A DNA stretch of 38,821 nucleotides. Origin: Syntrophales bacterium (GTDB lineage Bacteria; Desulfobacterota; Syntrophia; Syntrophales; UBA2210). Positions 23,860-32,906 of this stretch are shown in pieces. The notes under the pieces were generated by a model. The model searched no databases, was not told the DNA's origin, and worked only from the letters and a program-made list of their open reading frames with translations. Location: contig JAQULO010000013.1 in the NCBI GenBank assembly GCA_028718565.1, positions 1 through 38,821 on the forward strand. Direction: 5' to 3'. The position numbers were made by a program, and so were the translations under genes. Each line of letters starts with the position of its first letter. Within the stretch, counting starts at the first letter, position 1.

Positions 23860-24134
23860 ATGGGTAAGAGCTCTCTTTGGGCTCTGCTTTTGCTGGCGAC
23901 TATTATTGTTGTAGTCGGAATTTATTGTTTTGAGCAAGGCCCGGCATCTGAAAAGGTATACAGCAATGGTATCGGTGCCAACGTTCCCCCTTTCCATCTC
24001 CATATGTCGACAAAGACGGCGTTCCGGACGGGTTTGATATAAAATAGGCCGACTGGATCGCAGAGAAAATAGGTTCCAAGATCAATCACCAGCCGATGGC
24101 CTGGGAAAAATTAAGAGAAAAACACAAGCCTTAA
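23860..24134 (+). pseudogene. Remnant of an amino-acid ABC transporter substrate-binding protein
   Basis: It begins with ATG and a signal peptide (MGKSSLWALLLLATIIVVVG) and continues to IGANVPPF. The frame must then shift by one base near 24000 to continue YVDKDGVPDGFDIK, an in-frame TAG (24045-24047), then ADWIAEKIGSKINHQPMAWEKL and a stop at 24132-24134. The series G-x-PPF-x-YVD-GxPDGFDI-x-WIAEK-x-G is the N-terminal signature of family 3 periplasmic binding proteins, which are normally about 250 residues. One frameshift, one internal stop and loss of the C-terminal two thirds make it a pseudogene. Confidence 0.8.
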
Positions 24135-24544
24135 TAGTGTACTATTTTCATACATGACTGTATAGGCATGAGACAAGAACTCCCTTTCATACTTTGCACT
24201 ATAGAAAATCGTGCAATTCTATCGATAATATCGTAACATATTAATAATATAAGTAATTATGTTATAATGTCCTTCGTTATTTTCCAATTTCCGGTGCGCC
24301 TTTTTTATGGCATAGAGCTTGCTCTTCCTACTCCTATTCAGTTAAACTTCACCTTCCTTATAAAGGGGCGACACATTGATCTTGGGGGTAACAAGGAACG
24401 AGGTTTCTTTTGTTTTGACCACACGTTAAAGAGTAGGGTGACCATGATGAAGGTGCAAAAGGTTGCACTGCGCAAGCAATTAAGCGCGAGTTCCTGGCGT
24501 GGCTTACCCCGGCCCCGTCGGGGCGGGGTACGTTCATTAAGCAT
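24135..24544. other. AT-rich intergenic region with promoter-like boxes and a GC hairpin
   Basis: No convincing gene. TTAATA (24241-24246), a 16-bp spacer and a perfect TATAAT (24263-24268) could be a plus-strand promoter, about 450 bp before the MFS gene. A strong hairpin lies at 24505-24530: TACCCCGGCCCC against GGGGCGGGGTA with one bulged base and a 3-nt loop, not followed by T. Longer open frames here lack family features and ribosome sites. Confidence 0.45.
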
Positions 24545-25985
24545 ATACCGAAAGATTCAAGAAACAAACAGCGAGAATGCTGTGGTTGAGTTCATATCGG
24601 CGACGATTGTGTTGTGCAGGTGGTATTTCGAAAATTCAATTTCAGGAGGTGTTTTTTCGTTCCGGTTGTGGGGGGTAGTATTCAATCGTGGTGGTAGTAT
24701 AAAAAAATAGGGAGGCTTATTATGGAAAAAGGAAAGATTCACAAAGCATGGTTTATGATGGCGGCATGTTTTACCTTGATGGCATCTTTGGGGACGATAA
24801 CCTTATTGTCTTTTTTAACAAGGCCGGTGTCCGAGGCCTTGGGATTCTCAAGGGCTGCGTTTACCACCTATGCCAGTATCGCGGGTCTCATGATTATTGT
24901 GGCCATGCCTTTTTGGAGCAAGATGTTGCCTAAAATCGGCGTCAGGGCTATGGTTGCCATCAGCGGAGGACTTTCCGGCATTGCCTATATATCAATGTCA
25001 TACTTTACTACGCTGATGCCCTTTTATGTTGCCGGTGCTGTTCTCGGCTTTGCTATCCCCGCATGCTCGATGTTGCCTACATCGGTCATTATCACCAATT
25101 GGTTTGTGGAAAAAAAGGGGTTAGCCATGGGAATTGCGATGTCCTTTACGGGTGTGATTGTTGCCGTAACCGCCCCCTTCATTGCCCCATTGATTCAACG
25201 TAGCGGCTGGCAGTCCGCCTACATGGCCATAGGGATAGCAGTGCTGATACTGACGATTCCGGTTGCTATGTTTTTGACAATCCATCCGTCGCAAGTGGGC
25301 TTAAAAGCCTATGGCGCTAAGGACGATGCTCCATCTGCGTCGGCAAGTACATTGCCGGGGGTATCTTCTTCAGTGGCACAAAAGTCAGCCGCATTCTGGC
25401 TTGTTTTAACGGCGATATTCTTGGGAAATGCGGCTGGTGTCGGATTTATTTACCATATCCCTGCCCATTTGGTGGCAAGTAAAGGTTTTAGTCCAGCCGC
25501 GGTAGGGTCATTTATGAGTCTCTGTATGCTTATCCTGATTGGCACCAAAGTAGTTCTAGGTTGGGTGAATGATCGTGTAGGAACGGTCAATGCAAGTCTC
25601 ATTACGATTTTCGGCGGTGCGCTGGCGTTATTCCTGTTTATCTTTATGAAACAAGGCGAAGCCGTGATATCCGTTATAGGAATAAGCTTATTAATTCTGT
25701 ATACTTTTGCGTACGCTTTCTACACCGTCTTCCCACCGCTCATCACGGGAACAATGTTCGGCTTAAAAAACTTTGCTTCCTTATACGGACTGTTGGTGGT
25801 CGCGGCTTCTCTCGGCGTTGCGGCAGGAAATCCTTTGTATGGGATGTCCTTTGATAAAACAGGGTCTTATAATCTGATGCTGTATGTTGGTATCATTTTG
25901 ATGGGCATCACTGCGGTTTTGGTTCCGATTGCAATTAAGTTAAGCGCCAAATTGCCCAGGGATTAATGAAGGGGGGATTGAGATC
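24545..25985 (+). repeat. Duplicated MFS-ligase module, copy 1
   Basis: This segment matches 37205-38676. Similarity starts about 180 bp before the MFS gene (blocks such as ATATCGGCGACGATTGTGTT, AATTCAATTTCAGGAGGTG and TAGTATTCAATCGTGG are shared). It runs through the whole MFS gene and reaches the start of the ligase remnant that follows. Confidence 0.85.
24722..25966 (+). CDS. MFS transporter, monocarboxylate/oxalate-formate type (copy 1)
   Basis: 414 residues with 12 predicted membrane helices (for example AWFMMAACFTLMASLGTITL, GLMIIVAMPFW, FYVAGAVLGFAIPACSML, FTGVIVAVTAPFIAPL, SVIGISLLILYTFAYAFYTV). A central loop of about 30 residues separates the two six-helix halves. The pattern fits the organic-acid branch of the major facilitator superfamily. 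GGGAGG precedes the ATG. A near-identical paralogue is at 37385-38626. Its neighbours (CoA ligases, acyl-CoA dehydrogenase) imply uptake of a carboxylic acid in the inner membrane. A decayed ligase copy follows 16 bp after the stop. The substrate is unknown. Confidence 0.88.
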   Translation: MEKGKIHKAWFMMAACFTLMASLGTITLLSFLTRPVSEALGFSRAAFTTYASIAGLMIIVAMPFWSKMLPKIGVRAMVAISGGLSGIAYISMSYFTTLMPFYVAGAVLGFAIPACSMLPTSVIITNWFVEKKGLAMGIAMSFTGVIVAVTAPFIAPLIQRSGWQSAYMAIGIAVLILTIPVAMFLTIHPSQVGLKAYGAKDDAPSASASTLPGVSSSVAQKSAAFWLVLTAIFLGNAAGVGFIYHIPAHLVASKGFSPAAVGSFMSLCMLILIGTKVVLGWVNDRVGTVNASLITIFGGALALFLFIFMKQGEAVISVIGISLLILYTFAYAFYTVFPPLITGTMFGLKNFASLYGLLVVAASLGVAAGNPLYGMSFDKTGSYNLMLYVGIILMGITAVLVPIAIKLSAKLPRD

Positions 25986-26222
25986 AACCAGGCAGAAAAG
26001 TTAAGAGTTGTTCCCGAGATTCCGGGCCATGAGAAACGAGCCGGGAAATACAAGGCCGACGGGCTTTAAGGGCTAGATACATTTGATATGATTTACGGCG
26101 GAATAGTGGAATAATGTCCGGACAAAATGGCCATTATTGACAATTACGAGCGGCTAAAGATCAGGCCGATGCCTTGTCGCCGCTAACTTAAGGCGCCAAG
26201 GCATCGACAGGGGGGATGTAAC
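25983..26222 (+). pseudogene. Truncated acyl-CoA ligase copy (N-terminal remnant)
   Basis: Translated at the position equivalent to the two intact ligases, this reads NQAEKLRVVPEIPGHEKR, KYKADGL, stop, GLDTFDMIYGG, stop, DKMAIIDNYERL, and after a frame change AANLRRQGIDRGDV. All of these align with residues 2-90 of the ligases at 31112 and 35380. The start codon is ATC instead of ATG (25983-25985), there are two in-frame stops, and a frameshift lies near 26175. Homology ends at about 26222, where a sequence unrelated to the ligase begins, ahead of an IS3-type fragment. Confidence 0.85.
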
Positions 26223-26332
26223 GTTCCCCCGAATGAACTACCTCGCCGCAAGCAGCGGGGTGTCAAACGCACGATCTCATTCGTAACTCCTCAAGCGGCA
26301 GGAAATTAACCCCCAGAGGGATTAAAGACAGG

Positions 26333-26485
26333 GCTCGTGTACTTTGGAAAAAACACAAGACACGATCAGAGGCACGCCGGAGCATCTTCGCATACATCGA
26401 GACATTCTATAATAGGATCAGGGGAAATTCATATTGGGGATATGTTTCTCCTGTTGACTCTGGCAGACTGTCTATGGCAGCTTAA
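26333..26485 (+). pseudogene. IS3-family transposase, C-terminal remnant
   Basis: The frame reads HKTRSEARRSIFAYIETFYN followed by RIRGNSYWGYVSPVDS and a stop at 26483-26485. This is the C-terminal signature of IS3-family OrfB integrases (EAR-x-SIF-x-YIE-x-FYNR-x-R-x-HS-x-LGY-x-SP). Only about 50 residues remain. The non-coding stretch at 26224-26330, with a GC hairpin (CCTCGC ... GCGGGG), probably belongs to the same lost element, which appears to have cut the ligase copy. Confidence 0.75.
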
Positions 26486-26612
26486 CCGTGTTCTCTTTTT
26501 CGAGGTAAGATCAAAGTTCCAGGCCTTATACGACGAAACATGGTGTCAGTTGTAGCGGAGGCCGGTGTGAAGCCTTCCTGGTCGCGTGTATTTGGTGTTG
26601 TCGGGAGATACA

Positions 26613-28271
26613 ATGATAAATGAGGAAACCTTAAGACAGCATGTTGCGGCATCTGACTTCCGAAACCTCTCTCAATTCTATAAAGAGTATAAACCTCGTC
26701 TGCTGGAGCTTGTATTGCAGTATTTCATGGTGGAGCCCAGCATCTCAGATCCAACTTTTGATTTTGTACTTAATTCTGAAAAAGGAAAACGGAAGGTCGC
26801 TGCCTATATTGATCTTTTCGGGGAAGCGATTCAGGGACAGGTGGATCTTTTCATCACGGGTCAGCAAAATGCGGGGATTGAAAATGCAAGAGAAGGTTCT
26901 CAAATTGGAGATGCTCTAGGATTTCTCTATACTTTTAAAAAAGCGTTATGGCAATGCATTGTTGAACATAATTCAACAACCAGTGGTGTGGGTAAACGTA
27001 TTGATTTGACAGACTTTCAGATTGTAGATTTCTTGTGCGAGTACGCCGACCAAACCCAGGCAAAATATTTTACGAAAACGGCCAAGGAAATTATCGTCCA
27101 CAATGCAGACAGGCTTGTTAAGCTCCAGAAGTTTACCACCGATATGGTCTACAATTTAAGTGAAGAAAAAGTTTTTTATCTTGCCAGAATGGCAATTATC
27201 GATATTTATAATCTTCAGGGCGAGGTTCTGGTCTTTCAAGACGACAGGAAAATCACCGATAGCTTAAAGACCCTTTCAAACATCCTCCAGGAGGACCTTG
27301 AAACGCTTATTGAGAAAGCTACTCATTTCCAGATAACGCTTGTGGGAGATCATGCCGATAAAATCTTTACCCCCGATGATCAATTAGTGCAGTCCGACAA
27401 ATTCACCCTGAAATTCATTATTAAACCGATTAACGATACCAAGCGTTCCGCACCCCTGGGCGTTTTCATTCTTCACGATAGGGGGCACTATTTTACATTT
27501 ACCAAGTTCGAAAAGTTCCTGCTCGACCAATTGGCATCCTTTGTCGGCGCCGTTACAGCCAATTGCCGAATGACTTCAGAAATAGAAGAAAAGAGAAAAG
27601 AACTGGGCTTGTTGGCGGGACGCCTCATTTCTATACAAGAAGCGGAAAGAAAAAGAATCGCCGCCGTCATGCACGATACAGTCGTACAAACTATGGCGGG
27701 CGTGGGCTATAAGGCGCTTTACTGCCAGCAGCTCATCCACAAACATCCTGATAAACTTGAAAATGAACTGGATCTTCTGATCACCAACATAAACAGTGCC
27801 ATCAAAGAATCTCGCGAAGTCATTAAAAAACTTCGCCCCCCCGTGCTCGATGGCGTGGGGATCATGGCTGCTTTCAATGACCTCCTCAATGAGTTCAAGG
27901 GGGAGAACAATATTGACATTAAATTCACTCATCCGAAGGTCGTTCAGATAGATTCGCACAAGGCAACATCACTATACCGCATTTTGCAAGAGTCATTAGT
28001 AAATATCAAAAAACATTCCGCCGCCACAATGGTCAGCGTCTCAGTGAAATACGTAGACGAAAAAAAGTTAATGATGGAAATTGCGGATAACGGGCGAGGA
28101 CTGCCACTTGCGAGTGACAGAAAAAGTCATAATAAAACAGGAGTCGGGTTGCTGATTATGCGGGAGCGCATCGAGGAACTTCAGGGGAAACTTTACTTAA
28201 CCTCTGAGATAGGAAAGGGATGCAAAATATCGGCTGTCATTCCTCTACAGGATGGTGAAGCAAATGAATAA
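26613..28271 (+). CDS. Soluble NarL-type sensor histidine kinase
   Basis: 552 residues without membrane segments. The N-terminal part (about 1-170) is helical and of unknown family. A GAF-like sensory domain follows (about 190-330), ending FEKFLLDQLASFVGAVTANC, then a short coiled coil. The HisKA_3 dimerisation domain has the phospho-acceptor H354 in ERKRIAAVMHDTVVQTMAG and the motif IKKLRPPVLDGVGI; the HATPase domain has LYRILQESLVNIKKHS, ADNGRGL and GVGLLIMRERI. ATG 26613 has GGGAG five bases upstream; a GTG at 26586 is less likely. It should phosphorylate the LuxR-type regulator whose gene overlaps its end, and would sense a cytoplasmic signal, perhaps a pathway intermediate. Confidence 0.9.
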   Translation: MINEETLRQHVAASDFRNLSQFYKEYKPRLLELVLQYFMVEPSISDPTFDFVLNSEKGKRKVAAYIDLFGEAIQGQVDLFITGQQNAGIENAREGSQIGDALGFLYTFKKALWQCIVEHNSTTSGVGKRIDLTDFQIVDFLCEYADQTQAKYFTKTAKEIIVHNADRLVKLQKFTTDMVYNLSEEKVFYLARMAIIDIYNLQGEVLVFQDDRKITDSLKTLSNILQEDLETLIEKATHFQITLVGDHADKIFTPDDQLVQSDKFTLKFIIKPINDTKRSAPLGVFILHDRGHYFTFTKFEKFLLDQLASFVGAVTANCRMTSEIEEKRKELGLLAGRLISIQEAERKRIAAVMHDTVVQTMAGVGYKALYCQQLIHKHPDKLENELDLLITNINSAIKESREVIKKLRPPVLDGVGIMAAFNDLLNEFKGENNIDIKFTHPKVVQIDSHKATSLYRILQESLVNIKKHSAATMVSVSVKYVDEKKLMMEIADNGRGLPLASDRKSHNKTGVGLLIMRERIEELQGKLYLTSEIGKGCKISAVIPLQDGEANE

Positions 28272-28926
28272 ATACAAAGTCCTTATTGTAGATGATCATG
28301 AAATTGTGAGAGAAGGGTTGAAATCCCTTTTAGGTCTGGAGGACAATATCGAGAGCGTAGGTGAGGCAAGTTCCTGTATGGAATGTCTTACGTTAATGGA
28401 AAATCAGAAATTCGATGTCGTCCTGATGGACATTAAAATGCCGGGCGTAGACGGTATCGAGTCTACCCGACTGGTAAAGGAGAAGTACCCAAAAACTAAG
28501 GTAATTTTGCTGACAAACTATGATGATGAGGCATTTGTGCTTGGAGGCCTCAAGGTAGGAGCGGACGCCTATGTCTTAAAAGATGTGAGAACGGGCGATC
28601 TGGTCAATATTGTGAATAATGTTCTGATGAATAAATTCTATGTTGATCCCGGCATTGCTGGAAAAATCATTGAGCGTTTGAGCGATTCCGTATTTGCAAA
28701 GGCATCTCTTCCCCCAACACGCCCCCATTTTTCTCAGAGAGAACTTCAAATGCTGGAATATCTGGTCAAAGGAATGTCGAACAAAGAAATGGCGAACAAA
28801 GCACATCTTTCTATAGATACCATCAAGGCTCACATCAGAAACATCTACAAAAAAATGGACGTAACAAGCCGGGCCAAAGCCGTCAGGAAGGCTATTGAGG
28901 ATGGCGTTATCTGTTTACCCCGATAG
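28264..28926 (+). CDS. LuxR/NarL-family response regulator
   Basis: 220 residues. Receiver domain 1-120 with D10-D11, phospho-acceptor D56 (VVLMDIKMPGVDG), the T/S region ILLTNYDDE and lysine in YVLKD. A C-terminal GerE/LuxR helix-turn-helix follows at about 155-215 (FSQRELQMLEYLVKGMSNKEMA, SIDTIKAHIRNIYKKM). ATG 28264 lies inside the last codons of the kinase gene (8-bp overlap); an ATG at 28252 is also in frame. The pair lies between the first MFS module and the catabolic genes, so control of those genes is the simplest guess. A 16-bp dyad at 29026-29041 in front of the oxidoreductase gene could be its site. Confidence 0.92.
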   Translation: MNKYKVLIVDDHEIVREGLKSLLGLEDNIESVGEASSCMECLTLMENQKFDVVLMDIKMPGVDGIESTRLVKEKYPKTKVILLTNYDDEAFVLGGLKVGADAYVLKDVRTGDLVNIVNNVLMNKFYVDPGIAGKIIERLSDSVFAKASLPPTRPHFSQRELQMLEYLVKGMSNKEMANKAHLSIDTIKAHIRNIYKKMDVTSRAKAVRKAIEDGVICLPR

Positions 28927-29025
28927 TCGGCGCATTTTCTCACACCAACGTCTTCTTTGACACTTACAAAAGGCACATCTCACCTTTTAACATTCAATAT
29001 TTCACTACTTCGTGTAATTGAAAAA

Positions 29026-29041
29026 ATCACGAATCCGTGAT
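29026..29041. promoter_or_regulatory. Dyad-symmetric candidate operator upstream of the flavin oxidoreductase
   Basis: ATCACG-AATC-CGTGAT: perfect 6-bp arms in the 260-bp gap between the response regulator and the oxidoreductase gene, 146 bp before the start at 29187. NarL-type regulators bind short inverted repeats, but no site for this protein is known. Confidence 0.35.
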
Positions 29042-29186
29042 GTGTTACCCTCGTTACATGGATAGGCGGACCCCTCGCATGCCTGGAGTCGCTGCATCGC
29101 ATGGTTCAAGGGAAACCTCGAGGAATAATTCCGGCCATGACAAGCCAAAAGACCCTGTGCCATTATAAGGGAGAGGAAAATTTGAA

Positions 29187-31076
29187 ATGAAAAACGAATT
29201 AAAGGCATTGTTTAATCCCTTACATATTGGCCCCTTAACGCTTAAGAACAGGCTGGTATTTTCTGCGATGGGGCAGAATGTCAAAAATTGGGCTGAATTT
29301 TTATCCATCAGGGCCAAAGGAGGCGTCGGCCTTGTGATGGTTCCAAGCGGTATGATCATGCGGGATGCGGCTGATCAAATTTTTCATATCCATGCGGACA
29401 AATTTATTCCGGGATTAGCGGAGATTGCACAAGCCTTGCATGCTCACGGAGCGAAGGTCGGGATACAGATCCATCACCAGGGAAGACAGTCGCACTTTCC
29501 GGACACCCCGGTGGCTCCGTCGCCGATACCCTGTCCCGTAACGAGGCGGATGCCCAGAGAACTGACGCGGGATGAAATTCTGAACCTCGTCGAAGAATAT
29601 TCCGATGGGGTCAGACGAGCGCGAGATGCCGGCTTCGATATGGCTGAGATCCATGGCGCTCACGGTTACCTGGTCAACCAGTTCCTGGCGGCCCGCAGCA
29701 ATCAAAGAAGGGACGAATACGGAGGAGATGCCGTCAAAAGAGCCCGGTTTCTGGTTGAAATCATAAGCAGATCTCGTGACAAGGTGGAAAGCTCTTTTCC
29801 GATTTGCTGCCGGATCAATGCGATCGACGGTATCGAGGGCGGGTTGACCATCGAAGACAGCAAGTTGACGGCCCGGCTGGCCGAGCAAGCCGGAGCAAGT
29901 CTGATCAACGTTTCGGGAGGCGTTTACGGCTACCCCATTACGATCCCCTCTCTATATTCGCCTCCGGCGATTTATGCCGAATATGCCGCGCAGATAAAAG
30001 AAGTCATCAAAATACCCGTCTGCGTGGCAGGACATATCGATGATATTCAATCGGCGGATCGGATGGTCAGGGATGGTAAGGTGGATCTCATCGCTCTGGG
30101 GCGCCCATTGTTGACCGATCCCGAATTGCCCAACAAGGCAATGCGCGGAGAACTTCACCGGATTCGGCCTTGCCTGTACTGCAACAACGGTTGCATGGCC
30201 CATCTGGAGGCTCGTTCACTCGCAAGTCCCTGCACCGTTAATCCCTGGGTGGAGCGGGCGGTTCTGACAGACTGTGCCGCGGCGGAAATCGTCAAGAAAG
30301 TCGTAATCGTCGGTGGTGGATTGGCGGGACTCGAGGCTGCCAGAATCGCCTCTTTACGGGGCCATAAAGTAAACCTTTACGAAAAGGAAAATAATCTGGG
30401 GGGACAATGGATACTTGCAGCGGTTCCTCCGTCCAAGGATTCTTTTTTACGCTACCTCAAGTGGTTGATCAGTGAGGTCGAGTTGGCCGGAGTCGAAATC
30501 AGGCTGAACCGAACCTTTGCCGTGCACGACCTTCGTGCGGAAGATCCGGACACGGTCATCCTCGCTACGGGAGCTTTCCCGGCCATCCCCCCTGTACCTG
30601 GAATCGAAAATGCGACAACGGCTTGGAAAGTTTTGCAAGGAAAAGCTCAAGTCGGTGCGAATGTGCTCATTGTAGGAGGAAATGCCACCGGCTTGGAGGT
30701 CGCTCACCTTTTGGCGGTTCAAGGCAAAAGGGTGACGGTCATCGAAATGACTGCCCGATTTGGTGCGGATATGCCGCCCACGGTCCGCTGGCACCTTAGA
30801 AAATTGTTGGATGAACACGGGGTCCGCCTGATGCCGCTGGTCAAATTGAAGGAAATCGGTCCTGATAACGACGTGAGTGTTGAGGCGAAGGATGGTGAAG
30901 AGACATGGTCCGAGTTCAGCGATGTCATTCTGGCCACCGGAGTACGCTCGCGTAATGAACTCAAAGCTTCGCTGGAATCGGTTGCCCGTGAACTATACGT
31001 CATAGGAGATGCCAAACAGCCCAGGAGCGGCCTGGAGGCTATAGCAGAAGGAGCTGAGGTAGGCCTGCTTATCTAA
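29187..31076 (+). CDS. Old-yellow-enzyme-type FMN/Fe-S/FAD oxidoreductase (2,4-dienoyl-CoA reductase/BaiCD-like)
   Basis: 629 residues in the three-part layout of FadH, trimethylamine dehydrogenase and BaiCD/BaiH. An FMN-binding TIM barrel occupies about 1-330 (LFNPLHIGPLTLKNRLVFSA, catalytic region IHGAHGYLVNQFLA, RRDEYGG, DLIALGRPLLTDPEL). The 4Fe-4S cysteines follow in CLYCNNGC and SPCTVNP. The FAD/NADH domains come last, with two dinucleotide motifs (VVIVGGGLAGLEAA and VLIVGGNATGLEVA). Such enzymes reduce or form carbon-carbon double bonds conjugated to a carbonyl or thioester. A strong ribosome site (GAGAGGAAAA) precedes the ATG, and the ligase gene starts 35 bp downstream. The substrate is probably an unsaturated acyl-CoA of the locus. 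Confidence 0.88.
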   Translation: MKNELKALFNPLHIGPLTLKNRLVFSAMGQNVKNWAEFLSIRAKGGVGLVMVPSGMIMRDAADQIFHIHADKFIPGLAEIAQALHAHGAKVGIQIHHQGRQSHFPDTPVAPSPIPCPVTRRMPRELTRDEILNLVEEYSDGVRRARDAGFDMAEIHGAHGYLVNQFLAARSNQRRDEYGGDAVKRARFLVEIISRSRDKVESSFPICCRINAIDGIEGGLTIEDSKLTARLAEQAGASLINVSGGVYGYPITIPSLYSPPAIYAEYAAQIKEVIKIPVCVAGHIDDIQSADRMVRDGKVDLIALGRPLLTDPELPNKAMRGELHRIRPCLYCNNGCMAHLEARSLASPCTVNPWVERAVLTDCAAAEIVKKVVIVGGGLAGLEAARIASLRGHKVNLYEKENNLGGQWILAAVPPSKDSFLRYLKWLISEVELAGVEIRLNRTFAVHDLRAEDPDTVILATGAFPAIPPVPGIENATTAWKVLQGKAQVGANVLIVGGNATGLEVAHLLAVQGKRVTVIEMTARFGADMPPTVRWHLRKLLDEHGVRLMPLVKLKEIGPDNDVSVEAKDGEETWSEFSDVILATGVRSRNELKASLESVARELYVIGDAKQPRSGLEAIAEGAEVGLLI

Positions 31077-31111
31077 CAAATATCAATATAATAAAAAAGG
31101 GGGACTTTGAT

Positions 31112-32764
31112 ATGAATCAGACAAAAAACTTAACACCTGTTCCCAACATCCCAAATTATAAAGAACGTGTCAAGAAACACAAAGCCGACGGTCTTTGGAG
31201 GTCAGATACCCTTGACATGATTTTTGATAGATCCGTGGCAAAATTCCCTAACAAGATTGCGATTATCGACGATTACGGGCAGCTAACATACCAACAATTT
31301 AAAGATCAGAGCGATCTTGTCGCCGCCAATTTAAGGAGCCATGGCATCGGCCGAGGAGATGTGGTCACCATTCAACTGCCGAACTGGAAAGAGTTTGCTA
31401 TTGCGGTATATGCCATTTCCAGAATAGGGGCCATTTGCATGCCCATCAGCACAAATTATCGCCTGCACGATGCGGGCAGCATGATACAACGGGCAGGGGC
31501 CAAGGCACTGATCCTCCCAGCCAATTTTCTTAATTTTGATTTTGCCGACATGGCAATCCAGCTCCAGTCGCAAGTAGAATCGCTTGAACATGTCTGGGTA
31601 GTGGGAGAAGGCGACAGGCACGGACTTTCGTCATGGAGCGATTTAATGAAACCTGTGGGCCAGCCCGTTGAAAGGGCTGGAAAACCGGATGATGTCGCTT
31701 TGCTTTTTTATTCTTCGGGTACCACGGGAGTCCCAAAGGGCGTTATGCACTCCCATTCCACCTTCATTCAGTCTTATATACGGTCTTTGACTGCATTAAA
31801 CCAATATAATGATACACTTGTGGGCATAGTGGTAGTGCCGGCTATGCTGTCCTATGGCATCGTCCAAACATCCCTACATCTTCATGTTGGCGGGACAGTC
31901 ATATTGTGTGAACGTTATAAAATTGACCGTATGGTTGAATTGATCCTCCAGTACGGCATCAATCATCTCCCCCTTGTGCCACCACATGTGTTTGACCTTG
32001 TAAAATACGTGGAAGAACATCCGGAAGTGAAGATTGCAACCCTGAAAACCATACTAGCGTCCGGCGCTGCGACGCCGCCGGCATTGCTAAAAAAAGTCCA
32101 TGACTATTTTGGTGCAATGATACAATCAGCATATGGCTTGTCGGAGCATCTCGCCATAACCTGTACGATACCCGATACGCCGATCGAGCTGGTATCCACG
32201 ACGATAGGAGTGCCCATGCATCCTGCGACAGAAATAGACATCCTGGACAACAGCGGGAACAGATGTCCGACAGGAGTAACCGGTGAAATCACGTCACGGG
32301 GTCCGGAACTTTTTCTTGGTTATTATGGACAGCCCGAACTAACCGCCTCCGTTCTTACGCCTGACGGTTGGTTTAGAACCGGAGATCTCGGATTCATCGG
32401 TGATGACGGATATCTGCGCATCGTAGGGCGCAAGAAAGAAATGATCATTCGGGGCGGCTTGAATATCGATCCAAAGGAAATAGAAGAACTGCTTGAAAAA
32501 TATCCGAAGGTGGCACAGGTCGCCATTATCGGTATGCCGGACGAACGGCTGGGTGAAAAAGTCTGTGCCTGCATCATTCCGAAATCCCAGGACCAGGCTC
32601 CAACCATGGAAGAAATCAATTCCTTTCTGCGTGAAAAGGGGCTTTCATCTCAAAAGCTCCCCCAGCAACTGGAAATCATGAAAGAATTCCCCATGACAGC
32701 GACCTTTAAAGTGAGAAAGACCATCATACGGGATGATCTTGTTAAAAAAGTGCAAAACAAATAA
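31112..32764 (+). CDS. Acyl/aryl-CoA ligase A (AMP-forming)
   Basis: 550 residues, full-length ANL-superfamily ligase. P-loop YSSGTTGVPKG, A5 SAYGLSEH, the ATP-binding D in GWFRTGDLGFI, hinge GRKKEMIIRGGLNIDPKEIE and the C-terminal catalytic lysine in TATFKVRK. It converts a carboxylic acid to its CoA thioester with ATP. Overall shape resembles cyclohexanecarboxylate/benzoate/2,3-dihydroxybenzoate-type ligases, but specificity cannot be assigned. It is a paralogue of ligase B (35380-37029): the first 220 and last 130 residues are very similar, while the pocket region between is clearly more divergent. It starts 35 bp after the oxidoreductase gene, with AAAAAGGGGG upstream. Confidence 0.9.
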   Translation: MNQTKNLTPVPNIPNYKERVKKHKADGLWRSDTLDMIFDRSVAKFPNKIAIIDDYGQLTYQQFKDQSDLVAANLRSHGIGRGDVVTIQLPNWKEFAIAVYAISRIGAICMPISTNYRLHDAGSMIQRAGAKALILPANFLNFDFADMAIQLQSQVESLEHVWVVGEGDRHGLSSWSDLMKPVGQPVERAGKPDDVALLFYSSGTTGVPKGVMHSHSTFIQSYIRSLTALNQYNDTLVGIVVVPAMLSYGIVQTSLHLHVGGTVILCERYKIDRMVELILQYGINHLPLVPPHVFDLVKYVEEHPEVKIATLKTILASGAATPPALLKKVHDYFGAMIQSAYGLSEHLAITCTIPDTPIELVSTTIGVPMHPATEIDILDNSGNRCPTGVTGEITSRGPELFLGYYGQPELTASVLTPDGWFRTGDLGFIGDDGYLRIVGRKKEMIIRGGLNIDPKEIEELLEKYPKVAQVAIIGMPDERLGEKVCACIIPKSQDQAPTMEEINSFLREKGLSSQKLPQQLEIMKEFPMTATFKVRKTIIRDDLVKKVQNK

Positions 32765-32848
32765 ACGCGAAATGGTCCCAATGTTAAATATTTAGGAAAT
32801 GGCGGTCAAAACGTAACGAAAGTTTTAGCGAAAGGAGAGAAGTAAGTT

Positions 32849-32885
32849 CATGCAAGTTAAAAGGCCTAACTTAGGCATGAGTTAA
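32849..32885 (+). other. Possible leader peptide ORF with overlapping hairpin
   Basis: AAAGGAGAG at 32831-32839 precedes an 11-codon ORF at 32850-32885 (MQVKRPNLGMS). The same bases form a hairpin: CATGC-AAGTTA against TAACTTAGGCATG with two bulged bases (32849-32879). It lies in the 209-bp gap before the acyl-CoA dehydrogenase gene. Confidence 0.35.
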
Positions 32886-32906
32886 TGAAACGAGACTAGA
32901 CTGTTT

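Noticed and set aside
24267-24710. 147-codon plus-strand ORF before MFS copy 1
   Set aside because: Low-complexity composition, no recognised motif or ribosome site, and its second half is the duplicated regulatory region, which is not open in the same frame in copy 2.
24557-24742. Minus-strand ORF similar to one at 37208-37405 (both begin MNLSFFHNKPP)
   Set aside because: The similarity comes from the DNA duplication of the MFS upstream region. The frame runs antisense through the start of the MFS gene, has no ribosome site and shows differences that are not codon-patterned.
26337-26555. 72-codon plus-strand ORF
   Set aside because: It overlaps the IS3-type transposase remnant in another frame and has no family resemblance.
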